NCBI GenBank assembly: GCA_032622095.1
Contig: CP136065.1
Coordinates: forward strand, 217,040,151-217,104,150
DNA: 64,000 nucleotides
Direction of reading: 5' to 3'
Source of the DNA: Siphonodentalium dalli
Taxonomy: Eukaryota; Mollusca; Scaphopoda; Gadilida; Siphonodentaliidae
Positions 20,300 to 34,009 of this stretch are shown one piece after another. Both the position numbers and the translations under genes were made by a program. The stretch's first letter is position 1; each line of letters begins with the position of its first letter. The notes under the pieces were generated by a model. The model was not told where the DNA came from. It did no database searches and saw only the letters and a program-made list of their open reading frames with translations.

Positions 20300-23200
20300 A
20301 GTCCCAATCTAAAGCTACTTGTATTTGCTGGCGGAAGCAAACGCTTCGTGCACACGACGCCAGCAGTATATATTATATATACTATTTCTTCAGAAGGTAA
20401 TATATTCCGGAATTGGCACTTGGGCAGCAACAAGTGGACACTTAGCTAAGAGGTGAAGGGGTCACTCGCACATAATACGTGCTGAAGGGTACACTGGTTT
20501 TGAAAATGTGTTGTTGCTAGGGTACACAGCTTTTCAGATCTCGCTCAAAATGACACTGTTTAGTTTTTGAATCTGCGCGATTTGTGCTAGAATTATTGTT
20601 TATGTTCTAATAAAAGATTATCATGAACTGAAAACAAATTGTTGTTGGTGCCAGACTTTCAGTAACACAATTTATGTAACTTCGTCAGCGAGCTAACAAA
20701 CCATGTGTAGCCTTCAGCACATTTTGAAAATATGTGTACCCTGCAGGGGCCTTTACTATAGATTTCCAATAGCCGTGTTTGAACACGTGGACAACGTGTC
20801 GAATACTATGGATACGGCAATTTACAAGTGTGTGCGATTCCCCGTCATTTACAAGAGCAGACAAAATCCAGTACTGTGGATCTCCGTTTGCTGCGCGTGG
20901 AGGCGAACGCTTGTTAATGGGTAAAGGGAACTTACTCTAATATTATACATTAATGGATATAGTAATGCCTATATATATTTGAGTCAGTTGGCGAGTGGTT
21001 TAGTTGATGTATAAAGTCAATGTTATGATAGGCAATGGGGAACATGAAAACTATACTTGCGAGCACCATAATCCCAATGGCACAAGCATCGCGAAAATAC
21101 ACAAACGCTTACAACATTTTACACTGAACACGAGTACACAATATCATAAGCGTAAAACGCTCTTTATAAGAGATAGATGTTTTATTGACCTACATCATAG
21201 AAGACAATATATATATATAGCTTTTAATTGACTTTCCTTGTATTTACATGGTTCATGGTCAAATATATTTAACGATGTATGTACGAACACAAAGGGATAG
21301 AGACGTGATCACAAATAAACCCCATCGACAGAAAAACCTACACATGGTGATTATATAGTGTCAGATTGAGCAGGGAAACTTTTAACTGGATGTCGTATAT
21401 ATATACATATGATTTAGATACATGTACAATGTAATCGAAAACAAACTGAATTGCCGGAGATAATAGACTGATAAAAATATTTCCAAGTTAAAAGGGTGAA
21501 AATATATATTTCAAGTATATTTTCCAAAGGGTCGGTGTAACTTTTTGTTGAAGGAGAAACTTAAATTTAACAACCAAAATTACACTGAATGTAGGAAAAC
21601 ATCATACTAGTGGTATAAAGATAATTTGCTGGAAAATTTAGCCATTGTAATGATTACAACCTATTCTCCAGTCTTAATTTTCAAATTCAGTGCCATTTTC
21701 TACCATGCAATCGCGGTAACGTTCACGTATAAGGTCTCCGCTGCCCGAGTGCACCTCCTCCCTGAACCAGATATTATTTCCGAGTCCGGAAAACTATATT
21801 TGCACCCCTTTCGGTTGAAAATCTGCAATGGTTCCTCAAGATTTCCAACTGTTATAAATCCCCAACCCAACAACTCCAATCGATCGAAACTTCTCAACTA
21901 ATTGCCAATTAACTCCATAAATCAATCATCACGAACTTTGGGACGAAGATTATGGTGATGCGCCAACACCCATCGACACGTCCCTGCATGAAATTCCCAA
22001 TTGTTGAGTATTTTGGTTAGAATCGTCCCGGTCACAACATAATTTACGTGGAAACCCTTATTTATCAAAGCCAATTGGTCTCTGTTTATGAACCCCATCT
22101 CAAAATATATCTATTTACGCCCATGCGTAATTTGAACCCATCATCCCAATATGACTACGATTTTATATTGACCTCGTGGAACGTCGCACGTCGATAAAGG
22201 GTTAATACATGAGTGCGCAATACACCAATCGATAATCGGACATGTCGACATTCGCACGTGTTTCATTGCGGTGACAACCACTAACTCAGCCTCGTATACT
22301 TGTAATTTTAACACTGTGTTCTACCCGACTTGTGTTATTTCTGTTCTATGGAACTCCCTAAGTTGGTAATTTACCAGCCCGTCAAGCGAGTTCTTGTTTT
22401 TCACCAAGACAGACAATTTGAGTACTATAGACTAACAAAAATATTCAGCGTTGGGACACTCCATTCACCCCAAAAACCGAGCAGCTTGCTGCTGAAATGA
22501 ATCCCAGTTACAGAATGGCTCTCCGAGAATATTATATAAGTCAGTTCACAACGATGTATGGTGTGAAAAAATGTAATCGCCTATTGTTAAATTCCAATAT
22601 ACAATGCAAGGAATTTACAAGAATACAATTGCTCGAGTACTATAGAACACAAGTCTCGCTTTACAAGACTAGGAAAATACCGAGGAACGTTGTTCACGTG
22701 TTCACAAACACGGCTATTGGAAATCTATAGTACATGGCCCAGCACTTGGTTTTAAGTTGAGAATGACTCCTTCAGCCTTAGTTACGCCTGCATTACGTGA
22801 AATAAAACCTCATATGCACGGAGAATGGAGACACCGACGATGCTACCATGCATGCGGATATTCAGATATGGACAGTATAGACTGTTAAAACTATCGAAAT
22901 GTTATAGCTGGAGTATCTTTAATATGGTAATAGCTATTTTTCGTCTACTTAATATATCTTTTGATTACACACACTCACTAGTCTATATATCCCAGTTTGA
23001 GACCAGTGCCATAAAGCGCCAACCGAACATTATCATGCGCGGGGACATCACTGCCTTGTCTGAGTTCGCACGTACATTGTTCCAGAACAATTCAGCTTTT
23101 GAGATTTATGTTATAATTTCAGATACACAATATGGATCAAGGCCAAATAACACGTGTGAGGTGTTCTGGTCTCTGGTCAGACACTACCGGTTGTGAGCTA

Positions 23201-23700
23201 CAGATTGTGTGCGTTCTGCGTGCTCTTATACTTCACTGTTTTGATAAGTGCAAGCACTTCTACTTATCTCCATGTTTGTAATGGTGAATTAAGAAAAGTA
23301 AGAATTTTATTACCACATTTTTAACTATATTTTCATGCAGTTTCATGTCACATTAACATGGGGTGATTCTCGATTCCGTCCGACATTATTTATTGCAACT
23401 GTTTCAATTTTAATTTTGCCACATTTTGCCCTTGTGCCTTGGGTGGTGAATGAGAAACCTGCAGTAATAAGCCGTATTTTTGTAATAATTTGAAGGATTA
23501 GTTGATCATATATCTTAAATGGGGAATTAGTAATTAATTAAATTAATCAATTAATCATAGCGACAAAACGGTTAGACTATGCAGGGAGCTGAAAATCGGT
23601 ACACATTTGTAACTTAATTGTCCCGAGGAGTATCATTATCGTTACCTTAGTTGATTTAAAGGGGCACTAATAATTGATTAAATTTATTAATTAACTATTT
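20300..23700. other. Unrecognised upstream region
   Basis: No repeat family or gene that I can support. The 123-codon frame at 22825-23196 and the 91-codon frame at 21626-21901 lack recognised motifs. This is upstream of the minus-strand gene and may hold its regulatory sequence. Confidence 0.45.
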
Positions 23701-23746
23701 CAATTTTGGCACACTTTACCCGTGCAACGCCGGGTGCATCCGCTAG
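23700..23746 (+). mobile_element. Helitron 3' terminus
   Basis: CCCGTGCAACGCCGGG forms a hairpin (23719-23734), followed by TGCATCCGCTAG and T. Hairpin then CTAG is the signature of a Helitron 3' end and resembles the ends at 27813 and 43859. The 5' end is not identified. The preceding ~250 bp (about 23480-23700, with two repeats of a TTAATTAATTAAAT-like stretch) probably belongs to it. Confidence 0.65.
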
Positions 23747-24187
23747 TATAAACACGTGACCTTCTTTATCGGTATATGCTATAACGTCTGGTGATCACAT
23801 TTCATTATAATGTGACTATTACAGCTGACAGCGCCAGACTGGAAACTCTCTTGAACACAGATACCGAGAATACTCACAACTGAATCCACCTTGGTAAACT
23901 CCCATTTGGGGTAAGAAAAGTTAAATTAACCCTTTCTTAACTAAATGAATTCTACCGACAGTTATACAAGTATACATTGGTATGATCTATTATTCACTTT
24001 GAGGGATGTTCAGGATATATGAGTAGACGACAAACAGGCGAAATGATAATATAATTTCAGAACGATTCCTATCAACTGGAGGAAATGTTCAGATAATAAG
24101 TTCAACAAGCGGTCTATGGTCGTTGATTTATCATTAGTGAGTAAATATTTAGTAACCAAGGGATTATAATTCATTCAAATATTCCGC

Positions 24188-24662
24188 TTAAAGGTACTCA
24201 ATCCGATCAGAGGGTCCGATATTACTATTTCTTTGGCTTTGGGGGTAAAAAATATTTGATTCGAGTCGAGGAACTCACCCATCAAAGCTCAGAGTGATTA
24301 GATATAGATTTATGAAATCAATTAATTTCAGAGAGGTAGCCCACAAGTTGGCTGAACCACGTGATTAAAACGGACAAATTGCGGGTGTAAGATGAATAAC
24401 TCTAAAATCAAGTGCTTACTATTAACAATAATAACCACTTGATTTTAGAGTTATCCATTTTACACCCGCAATTTATCCGTTTTGATCACGCGGTTCAGCC
24501 AACTTGTGGGCTACCTCTCTGAAAAATAATTGATTTCAAACATCGATATCTAATCACTCTGAGCTTTGATGGGTGGGTTCCTCGACTCGAATCAAATATT
24601 TTTTACCCCCAAAGCCAAAGAAATAGTAATATAGGACCCTCTGATCGGATTGAGTACCTTTA
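24188..24662. mobile_element. 475-bp near-perfect palindrome, foldback family F7
   Basis: TTAA at 24188-24191 and 24659-24662 bounds two ~225-bp arms that are complementary with only scattered mismatches. They start AGGTACTCAATCCGATCAGA and meet at a short AT-rich loop near 24417-24430. There is no coding capacity. Related, damaged copies lie at 14020-14356 and 61003-61366, and a GATTGAGTATCTTTAA remnant is at about 31204. High arm identity suggests a young insertion. Confidence 0.9.
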
Positions 24663-25104
24663 AACAGATAAGCTTCTATATAGATATATTTACCACAGAC
24701 GCCCAATGCTATCGACAACACAAAGCTCTGATGTTGCGAAAACTTATGATAATCGGTTACTCACGAACATGCAGACCAGAACAGACTGCAATTTGGTATT
24801 TAATTATTATTCAATCCACTTAGGTATTAATTGTCATCTTATTATGCATTGATCATCTAAATTATTCGACAAAAACTAAACGTCACTAATTGTCAATTTC
24901 CTCGCATCATATACTATTGCGCAAAAGATGAATTAGTTGTTATAAAGGGTTTGGAGTACCTGAATACGAATTATACATTTTAACCCTTTGTATGTACTAA
25001 ATACTCATTGACGCGTATTAGGAAATGTTCAGATTATAAGTTCAATTCCCACAAACGAATATGAAATATATACACACAAAGCCACTTGAATATCTGCCAC
25101 ACAG
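24663..25104. other. Unrecognised sequence
   Basis: AT-rich. The only notable item is an AAATGTTCAGATTATAAGTT arm of the small hairpin family at about 25024. Confidence 0.45.
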
Positions 25105-27816
25105 TCTATATATCTCTGTGTTCTATAGAAATTCACAGGGGACTATCTAGATGATGCCAAAGGGGTCTACTAGGAGTAGCTTTTTACGAGAAAGATAATG
25201 GTCGGGGTTAGAATTTTCTAAAGTGACGCCGTTGTTGTCAGGGGCAGAAAAGGGGGAGGGGCATAATATGAGGAATCTAATTGCGTGGTTTAAATATGGC
25301 AAAAGTCGCGCCGTTCGCGTCAGGGGTGCCCGGAAGGGGGGGGGGGGGGGGCAGATTTTTGTTTCTGTCGCCGATTGCCACGAAACTTACATATAATCAT
25401 CCCCATGATATGAAGAATCCAACGGTGTGGTTTAAATATGTCAAAAGTGGCGTCGTTTGAGTCAGGGATGAACGGAAGGGGAGAGGGGCATCAAAATTGA
25501 AAAAACTAATTTTAGCACCCATTTCCACCAAATTGATATATATTCTTCTTCATGATACAATGAATCTAATTGTGCGATTTAACAACACCAAATTGTTGTT
25601 TCTGGATGAGAGATTGGGAGGGGGCTGCCACTAAATTTGGTAATAAGTCGCCGATTGCCACCACACTTATACAAAATCATCCCCATGGTATGAGGAGTCT
25701 AATGGTGTGGCTTTTATCTGTCAAATGTGGCCTCATTCGAGTCAGGGTTGCATTGAAAGGGACAGGGGCACCAAAATTGATGCACATTTTTTTAGCGCCA
25801 ATTTCCACCAAATTGATACACGTTCTTATCCATGATACGAGGAATCTAATCGTGATTTAAAGACGCCATATTGGTGCTGTTCGGTGAGAGATGGAGAGGG
25901 GAGGGATTGGGACCAAATTTGATAAAAAAAATTGTTTAGTCGCCGATTATCACCAAACTTATAAACAATCATCTCCATGATATCAGGAGTGTGATTTAAG
26001 GATGTCACAAGTGGGGCCATTCGAGTCAGTGGTGTATAGAGATGAGAGGACACAAAAAATTATATCTATATGTTTAGTGCCGATTTCCACTAGATTTATA
26101 CATATTCTTCTCCGTGATACGAGGAATCTTATCGTGTGGTTTAGATAGACCAGATTGGTGCCCTATGGGTGAGAGATATGGGGACCTTAAATTTGATGCG
26201 AATTTGTATACTCGCCAATTTTCACCAATTTCATATATATGCATATCTAATCTCTAATGAGTCTTAGTGTGTGTAGCTTGAGTCCGAAATAAGGACGGGA
26301 GGGTCACCAAAATTGATACAAAATATTTTTAGTACCAATTACCATCATATTCAGACACGTTCTTCTCAAATGATACAAGAAATAAAATCGTGCTGTCTGT
26401 CTGTCTTTTTGTCTGTCTGTGTGCGTTCTATATATAACTTCACGCGGTACAATCGAGATGGCACCAAGGCGTTCTAAGAGGGGTAACTTTTTACAAGGAA
26501 GATAATGGTGTGGGTTAAAATTTTCTAAAATGACGCTGTTGGTGGGAGGGGAAATTTAAAAAATATGGTGAAATAGTTTTGTCGCTGATTTCCACCAAAC
26601 GAATACATAATCACCTTCGCAGTGTAGCGTTGTTCGAGTCAGCGTTGCATCAACAATTGATTTAATAAACCAAATTCCACCAAATTCATACACGTTTTTC
26701 TCTAATGATATACCATGAATTAAATCACATTTGGTGTCGTTTGCGTCACGGATGGCGAGCGGATATGCACTATCATTGATAAGATTGCTATTCGCCGATA
26801 TCCACATATAAGTTATATACATTCACCCAGGCCATGTCCATATCATTTTAAGTAGTTTAGGGCGATCACATTTCACAATCCCGACATATGGTTACCCACT
26901 TAAGTCACTTGGACAATTATATCTTCTTAACTGTCATATTTATATGGGAATGGCAATCAAGGCATTCACACAATGAGCTAGCAAAAAGAGATAACTAGAA
27001 GCATTAAACGTATATTTATCATTCTATTGAAGAGATACATATATTCGTGCAGACTGAGAGACCTCGAACCGTCAGAGGATTGCATATATATAATAACAAA
27101 ATTTAGTCTGTTCCATTCAATACAGTTTCCACAAAAAGTTACAATTTGTCAAGAGATATGGAAGGCCTGTTCAAAAATAGTGGTCACAGTGTGCAGTCAA
27201 ATATAGTTTCTTCTGATATACAAGAAAATACAGTTAGCAGCACAAGACTTTTCAGGATCCTACCAATACTGACATCTGACAAGGGTTTTAGAACAGACTC
27301 GTCTACTGACATAAACAACTCAAAATCTCGCTCTGTGCCTGGCACACGTAGCTGATATAAGTGCGCAGCAATATTTCGTTTAAACTAAGAATATTTAGCC
27401 AATATATAGCACCATGAACAGAGGAGCACCTGGAAATTTCTTTGAAATCTCGAGATCTTAGTCCAACCCACTAGATTGATTGATACATCTCAATATGTAA
27501 AACCCAATTATCATCTTTTATCGAACTAATGTGTTTATGATGTTCATGTATCATATTATAACGTCTAATGTATACGCAGTTGTAAATAAATAAATACTTC
27601 ATTATTGGTGGAACGGATTAATCGCGATAAACAGAATGACAATTGACAAGGTGGGCCACTACTTATATTCCATGACTGTAATAATCATGTTTTGTGATGC
27701 TATTTTAATATACAATTTATGAGAAAACGTATAACACTTTAAGCAAGAGCATTCTCTATTCCCAACAAATATCCACAGCATACATTAACCTGGGCAACAC
27801 CGGGTAACCCTGCTAG
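25105..27816 (+). mobile_element. Non-autonomous Helitron, copy A
   Basis: It starts near TCTATATATCTCTGTGTTCT and ends with the hairpin region GGGCAACACCGGGTAACCC followed by TGCTAG (CTAG at 27813-27816). It is collinear with copy B at 40733-43862, whose borders are exact. The interior is a chain of degenerate ~150-bp modules (CGCCGATT(G/T)CCACCAAA, a CATCCCCATGATATGAG-type block, GGTGTGGTTTAAATATG, GTCAGGG, GGGGAGGGGCA). Rep/helicase genes are absent, so it depends on another element. A poly-G run lies at about 25336-25351. Confidence 0.8.
27146..27357 (+). other. Short frame shared by two Helitron copies
   Basis: A ~69-codon frame (core GLFKNSGHSVQSNIVSSDIQ) near the 3' end of Helitron A is also open in Helitron B at 43172-43369. 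The copies differ at several residues and by one 3-nt indel that keeps the frame. It could be a captured exon fragment, but most differences change the amino acid, so there is no sign of selection. Not called a gene. Confidence 0.3.
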
Positions 27817-27846
27817 TGTATAATATAATACAAGTATGCATTGAAA

Positions 27847-27990
27847 TGATTCATTATTCATCTGTGGGGATGTTCAGGAAATATAAGCGCACACAGTATA
27901 TAATAAATTATTCATTATTCATCTGTGGGGATGTTCAGGAAATATAAGCGCACACAGTATATATAATATAATACAAGTATACATTGAAAT
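27847..27990 (+). repeat. ~60-bp tandem duplication
   Basis: The block TTATTCATCTGTGGGGATGT, then TCAGGAAATATAAGCGCACA and CAGTATA, occurs at about 27853 and 27910. A third partial start lies near 27989, running into a poly-G run at 28012-28025. A related phrase lies near 23990. Confidence 0.8.
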
Positions 27991-28139
27991 TGTTTATTAT
28001 TCATCTGTACAGGGGGGGGGGGGGGTCTTGCAAAAACATTCCGACACAAGGCCGGGGGGGGGGGGAGTCGCAGCTCCTGAAAACACGTTTTTTCCGGTGT
28101 GTGCAAATTTGTTCCTTTTGCCCTTTTTTGAGCTAATTA

Positions 28140-30589
28140 CAAGCTGTTTAGCCTATATAATGATTGTTTTGATGTGTTATGATCTAAATAACACCTGTAG
28201 TGTACACACAAGATACTACTCCACCATGAATCAAACAATCCCACAGTCAAAAGTGACAATACGCCCAAAAGAAAATATTTGGTTTAATTCCGACATTATA
28301 AAAGAAATCCGCAAAAGAGAAAAATTACGAAACAAAGCGCTAAAAAACAATCGTCCTGATACGTGGCAATAGTATAAGAATACCAGAAACAAAATTAATA
28401 ACATGAAAAAGTTCGCAAAAGCAAAATTTGAAGAGAAACTGGAAAATCGGTTTAAAGACTCATCATCTCCCCCACCCTCCCGCGATTTTTGGCAATTAAT
28501 AAATTTCTTGCTACGTAAAAAGAAAACAAATTGTATCCCGCCCCTATCTACTCCAAGCTCTTTCCCCAACACGAGCAACACGATTGATATAAACGGAAAA
28601 CTCTATGTAACAGACGATCTGGACAAGGCCAACCTGCTGAATAAAAGTTTCATTTCCAATTCCTCGATTAACGATTCATCCCATAAATTACCATCATTCA
28701 AATCGCGTTGGAATTTACGCAGGATGAGATAATTTCTGTATTAACATCGCTCAAACTGAATAAAGCCCATGGACATGATGGAATAAGTGCGAAAATGTTA
28801 AATTCAACAGATGAATCAATAGCATATCCTCTGTCAATAATTTTCAATAAATTCTTCAACAACGCAAAGTTTCCATCTACCTGGAAAAAGGCTAACGTTG
28901 TCCCAATTTTCAAAAAAGATAACCCAGCCGACACAACAAACTATCGACCTATCTCCCTGCTTCCTTGTCTTGGGAAAGCGTTTGAAAAACTTGTACTAAA
29001 ACAAATAAGTCCGTTCTTTGACGACAATAAATTACTTTATTCCAACCAATCGGGTTTCATAACCGGCCACAGCACATCTCACCAACTGATAGACCTCTAC
29101 AATCACCTATGTCAATCTCTCGACAAAGGACTATATACATGCTCTGTTTACTGTGATATTTCCAAAGCCTTCGAGAGAGTTTGGCACAGGGGACTGTTAT
29201 ATAAGCTCTATAATTATGGAGTTCGCGGGAGAACATTGAGATGGATAGAGGACTACCTTCATAAACGGCAACAAAGAGTTTTAGTAAATAACACCTTTTC
29301 TGAATACGAGATCATCCCAGCTGGCGTAACACAGGGATAAATCTTAGGACCCTTCCTCTTCCTTGTCTACATCAACGAATTACCAGACAACATACTTTCT
29401 TTTACGAGAATGTACGCCGACGACACATGTCTAACAAATAGTCACTATGACCTAAATGAATTAGGCCGCGTCATGAATAGTGACCTCCAAATCATAGCAC
29501 AATGGTCTGAAAACTGGTTAGTAAACTTTAATCCTTCTAAAACAATTAGTATGTCCTATGCACTAACGGGGACTTATGGGGAAGCCCCCGACTTAACCTT
29601 TAAACAGGATCCAATCTCATTTGTTGAAACACATAAACACCTCGGTCTGGAACTCCAAGCTAACTTAAAATGGAATAATCACCTAAATGGTATAAAAACA
29701 GAATAGCATCACGCTTAGCACAGCTCCGAAGATTTAAGTATCAGCTTGACCGAAGATCGCTTGAAAGCATTTATAAAACTTTTATCCTACCACTATTTGA
29801 TTACTCCGATGTAGTCTGGGATTGTGCCCCCAAATACATAACCGAGAAGCTCGACCGATTACATTGCGATGCCACCCGAACAGTTAGTGGCCTCACACGA
29901 TCAGTGTCCAATATAAACCTCCTAAATGAAGTTGGCTGGCCAAAACTGAGCAAGAGAAGAGAGATCCATAAACTACAAGCAATGTATAAAATAGTAAATG
30001 ACGATGCCCCCGAATACCTACAAAATCTTCTAACACCTAGATCATATGAAGTCTCTGGATATAACTTGAGAAAACCGGGAAAATTCTATTCTTATACTTC
30101 TGTAACACCGAGCATTTAAAAAAATCATTCTTCCCCGCTACTTTAAAATCGTGGAATGACATACCCACAGAAATAACAGATGCCGAATCTATCGCAGACT
30201 TCAAATTTTATCTCGAATTAATAGACCCTACAGTAAAACCACCATCATACTTCTATACAGGTCGTAGAACGCTTAATGTCGCCCATGCCAAATTGCGTAA
30301 CAAATGCAGTAGCCTACGTTCCGATATGTTCCAAAATTATATCTCTGACAGCCCCCAATGCCATTGTGGAAATCCATGCGAAGATACTTACCACTACCTC
30401 TGGGCGTGTCCCCTATTTCACACCGAACGAATGGAAATGTGTCAAAAATTATACCAAAAAGGACTGAAAATTACACATATCAATGATTTACTTCTCGATA
30501 TTCCCGATATCTCAAATAGAAGAAACAAAATTCTCTTCAAAATAGTCGATCGATATATAACAGCGACTAAACGATTCGAAGTCGGATAA
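28140..30589 (+). pseudogene. Decayed LINE reverse transcriptase
   Basis: A non-LTR retrotransposon ORF2 without its endonuclease part. In order: linker with WFNSDIIKEIRKRE (about 28270), a TAG stop near 28369, RT start after a frameshift at about 28700 (LNKAHGHDGIS), NYRPISLLP (about 28940), motif A YCDISKAFERVWH (about 29150), motif B with a stop in place of the usual Ser (GVTQG-stop-ILGP at 29338), the catalytic YADD at 29413, frameshifts near 29700 and 30115, and a C-terminal Cys/His cluster (CHCG, H, C, H at about 30358-30425). The ORF ends at 30589. At least two stops and three frame changes make it dead. It resembles jockey-type elements; clade not certain. Confidence 0.9.
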
Positions 30590-32123
30590 TCAAACGCATT
30601 TCAGAATAGCCACAAAAAAGCAAATTAGTCACAAATCGGTTTTGGCACCTCCCACCACAAACCTCGAACCCACTCATTTGTAAATGTAAATATGTTTAAC
30701 CTGTTTTGAATCTTTCCTTCACCATTTTGTATGAATAATATTATTGTAAACAGGGAGAGGGGGGGAATAAGTTTTGTAACTTGTCCCCAATCCCCTTTGT
30801 ATTATTCGATATACAAATAAATATGTTTAAAGTAGGTAAAGTTCCCTGTGGTCAGGTTGGCCTCAGAATTTTTTAATTATTTGGTCCCTTCTAAAACTAA
30901 GTAATTTACCTTCGTGGAATTTTTAACTGCGCTGGCCCACCTGGGTTGGATAACCACTTGGTATGTAAATATATTATAATGAACTCTAAAGACAAATAAA
31001 CCACATATAATTCAGTAAGTAAAATAAAATATCACATTACCACTATCTGTGGTATCAAACTGAAATTCAACTCTCCAAGTCTGATTTGAAACTGAAATAA
31101 TGTGTAAAATAAATGTCAGATTTGTATATAAAATGGTGTATGTATACCCAACCACCAGCCTTTGACTAGAGGTAACGTTTGTACAACGTAGTGCCCGACA
31201 CGGATTGAGTATCTTTAAAAGTTTGCGAATATATTATGATGTGGAGATTCCTGTTAGCGACCATTCTTGATGTTTATGCTGGGATCGGTGAAGGCGGGGA
31301 ATGACCGCATGGTAATATATACAACATGTGTAGAGCAGTGCGATGTCTGGTTTCGACACTTGATCGTAATGTTTGTATTTTCAACGGAAGAAAATAGCAT
31401 CGATCCCTGACGATTTGATGGCATTTAGCGTACACACCTGAGTCTGTTTATCCAATCAGCGATTCGCTGCGATGGATAATTGAGGCACATCGACTATGAT
31501 CGGGTGCCGATCCGATCAGCTTATTGGGGGTAATAGAAATAATTTAGATTACAATCTAAACAGTCTCGATGGAACCGGGGCACGCACTTGACAGTAATTA
31601 TCTCCCTTTTATGCTTACCCGCCACAAATAGTCCGGCTAAAAACAATTCTGATGAGCCATGATTGATGTAAATGCCATCTGATTGAACACATCAAACTCC
31701 CAGAGTGATCTCCCTTTATACGCAGACGTCAGAACTATCGGTTAGTTCAGATACAGACGTAACCACGCCAGAGACCACCATGATAGCTGTTTTTAATATC
31801 TTCTTCTTAATATTCATTTTATTAATTATAACATCTTAAGAACCTCGGTATAAGCTCGTTTATGTTTCTGTTATACTATCCGATTGTCGGCAACGGCGAG
31901 TCCGAGGAGAGAAAACTGGTAACCGAAATTCAATCCACACTTATCAGGTCTGGTATAAAAAAAACTACTGATGAAGTTTAACGACCCCCGGGTATAGGTC
32001 TACACGTATATAGCATCTAATAAGCGCACGAAGGTGAACACAAAACGTCGAGAGCGGTACAGTAGCAGAACATCTTAGTTTTTATCACCTGTTACAGAAA
32101 ACTACCTCAATCCTCCGTCCATA
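30590..32123. other. LINE 3' region, then unrecognised sequence
   Basis: 30590-30830 is probably the LINE 3' UTR, ending in an ACAAATAAATATG-rich stretch. Beyond that, only a short F7 end remnant near 31204 is recognisable. Confidence 0.5.
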
Positions 32124-33078
32124 TTAAAAAAACCCTTCAATGACGGGAGCTGCGCTGGTACAGCATTAAAGATAGTGTACCAGAACATTATCTAATATAT
32201 ATTTTGGGACTTCTGTTTGTCTGTTAGCTATGGCCGGCAAAACTGCCGGACGGATTTCGACCAAACGTCATATCTAAGGGTAAAAACGCAGATGAAGTGT
32301 CGTTGCATTGCTTTTGAGAAGCTCCGAGCACTCATTCTCCATTCCCACTGCCACCGTCTTGGAATTGTGGGGTTAATCGCGTGATAGTTAAAGAGCGTTC
32401 GTATCCGCAGTGTCGTTGATAAAGAGCGTGTTTGTGTCCAGGCATGAGCGTGTTGTGTGATCGTTATGTATGTGTTCGTACTTAGGGGTTCCTAGGAATG
32501 GCGGAGATTTTTATCGGGTCAGTTTTTCAGCACGAGGTGACCTTCACCTTGAAACGGGTACACACAAATGATATATATATATGTATGTGTGAGTCCGTTA
32601 TAGACTCGAAAACGGCCCTACCGATTGAGTGCAAACTTGCTACCTATAGGGGAACTTTTGTCCGGGAAATCTCATGGACCAGTCAAATTGTGACCCCGAC
32701 CTGACCTTGACCTTCAAAATGGTCAATTCAAGGTCAAATCGGGTAAACTGACGGATTTCGACAAAATGTGATACCTAGGGGTACTTTTGTCCGGGGGTGT
32801 TTTGGACGGGTCAAAATGGTCAATTCAAGGTCAAAGCCCGGACGAAGTCGGGTCACCTGCTAGTCTTATATAATTATGCGAGTCTCCCGTAAGGAACCTC
32901 GCATATATAAGACAATGCACTGCACGGCTTACACGGTCAAGGTAAATATTGTTCGGCCAATGTATTCTCTTATGCATGTATATGCCAGGATCCCGATGGG
33001 AGACTCGTATATATAAGAGAATACAGTGGCATATGGTTTACGCAACATTTCCGGAAGCTGCAGTCATGGAAGAGTTAA
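32124..33078 (+). mobile_element. F2 MITE carrying a Helitron
   Basis: TTAA at 32124-32127, then CCCTTCAATGACGGGAGCTG; the right end GCAGTCATGGAAGAGTTAA has TTAA at 33075-33078. It is split by the Helitron at 32191-32863. The outer sequence matches the F2 copy at 14856-15542, including TACAAGATCAAGGTAAATATTG-like spacer between the twin hairpins (32864-33031, both eroded). Confidence 0.8.
32191..32863 (+). mobile_element. Short non-autonomous Helitron inside F2
   Basis: The 5' end TCTAATATATATTTTGGGAC follows host A, then CTGTTTGTCTG. The 3' end is the hairpin CCCGGACGAAGTCGGG, then TCACCTGCTAG at 32863, before host T. Joining the flanks gives a sequence parallel to the uninterrupted hairpin arm in the other F2 copy. 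Length is 673 bp. GACCTTGACC and GGTCAATTCAAGGTCAAA words repeat inside. A 68-codon frame within is not credible. Confidence 0.85.
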
Positions 33079-33784
33079 AAGCCGCTTCACACGTATTTGA
33101 AGGGCTGAAAAGACGTTGACGAAACACGACGCTAACGGAAATTTAAAATAAAATCATCGTCATACATAACATGACTTAATAACATTAGAATATAAACACA
33201 ATCATCTTCGGATATCACCGGGCAGCCGACTGTTTGTATGGTGTGTAATAAATACAGGACCACGCGCTTGCATGTTACTAGCCGGCAATCTTTGGCACTC
33301 TTGCCATCGCGATAGCATAACCGTGGTGCTTTCATATAATTAGGCCATCACACACATACCATAAATCAATGGCCAGAAAAACTCACGCGCAATTCTCTCA
33401 GCAACACGGACGATGTATAATTTACGAAGTTAATAGACGTTCAATTTATATAATGTTCAATTTTGTTTGAGGAACTGTTTTGATCTTTTCTAACTTTTCT
33501 AATGATATATTTAAAGGCTATCACATATAGTATACTTGAACAAATTACTATATACTTGAGAAGATTACTATGAACTTATATGGGCAAGCATAGCTATAAG
33601 TTGTGTTATGCTTGCCTGATCTACATGTAGCATTGCATGCATTCTCTGCTCGAATTTTTAGACGTCCAAACACACAGGGCATTTGTATTTCTGCTCGCGG
33701 AACTCAACTATTTTGCCATCGCGAATGAGATAATGATGTTCGGTATTTAACCGGAACGTTAAAATAAATATACCACCACACATA
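33079..33784. other. Unrecognised sequence
   Basis: No repeat or gene signal that I can support. Confidence 0.45.
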
Positions 33785-33995
33785 TTAAAGGCCCACTTAA
33801 TTTTCGTGTCGCCGATTATTTTTTTTTATAGTCACTTGATATACGGTTTTATTAACAATCTATGCCATAAAACATGATTAAAATACACCAGATAAGTTGA
33901 TAATACAATGTTTTGTAGCTTCCTCTTTCAAATGGTATATAATATGGCATATAATAATGCAATCTGGGGGTTCGAAAAATTAAGTGGGCCTTTAA
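33785..33995. mobile_element. F5 MITE, short copy
   Basis: TTAAAGGCCCACTTAATTTT at 33785 and AAAATTAAGTGGGCCTTTAA at 33995 form perfect ~20-bp termini around 211 bp. It is about half the length of the 17-kb copy, so internally deleted. It shares the AATGGTATATAATATGGCAT block with 57575-57600. Confidence 0.9.
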
Positions 33996-34009
33996 CCATT
34001 TATCGACAA

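Noticed and set aside
22825-23196. 123-codon plus-strand frame as a gene
   Set aside because: No recognisable motif, mixed composition and no splice or promoter support; left as unrecognised.
28231-28581. 116-codon minus-strand frame
   Set aside because: Antisense shadow of the LINE pseudogene.
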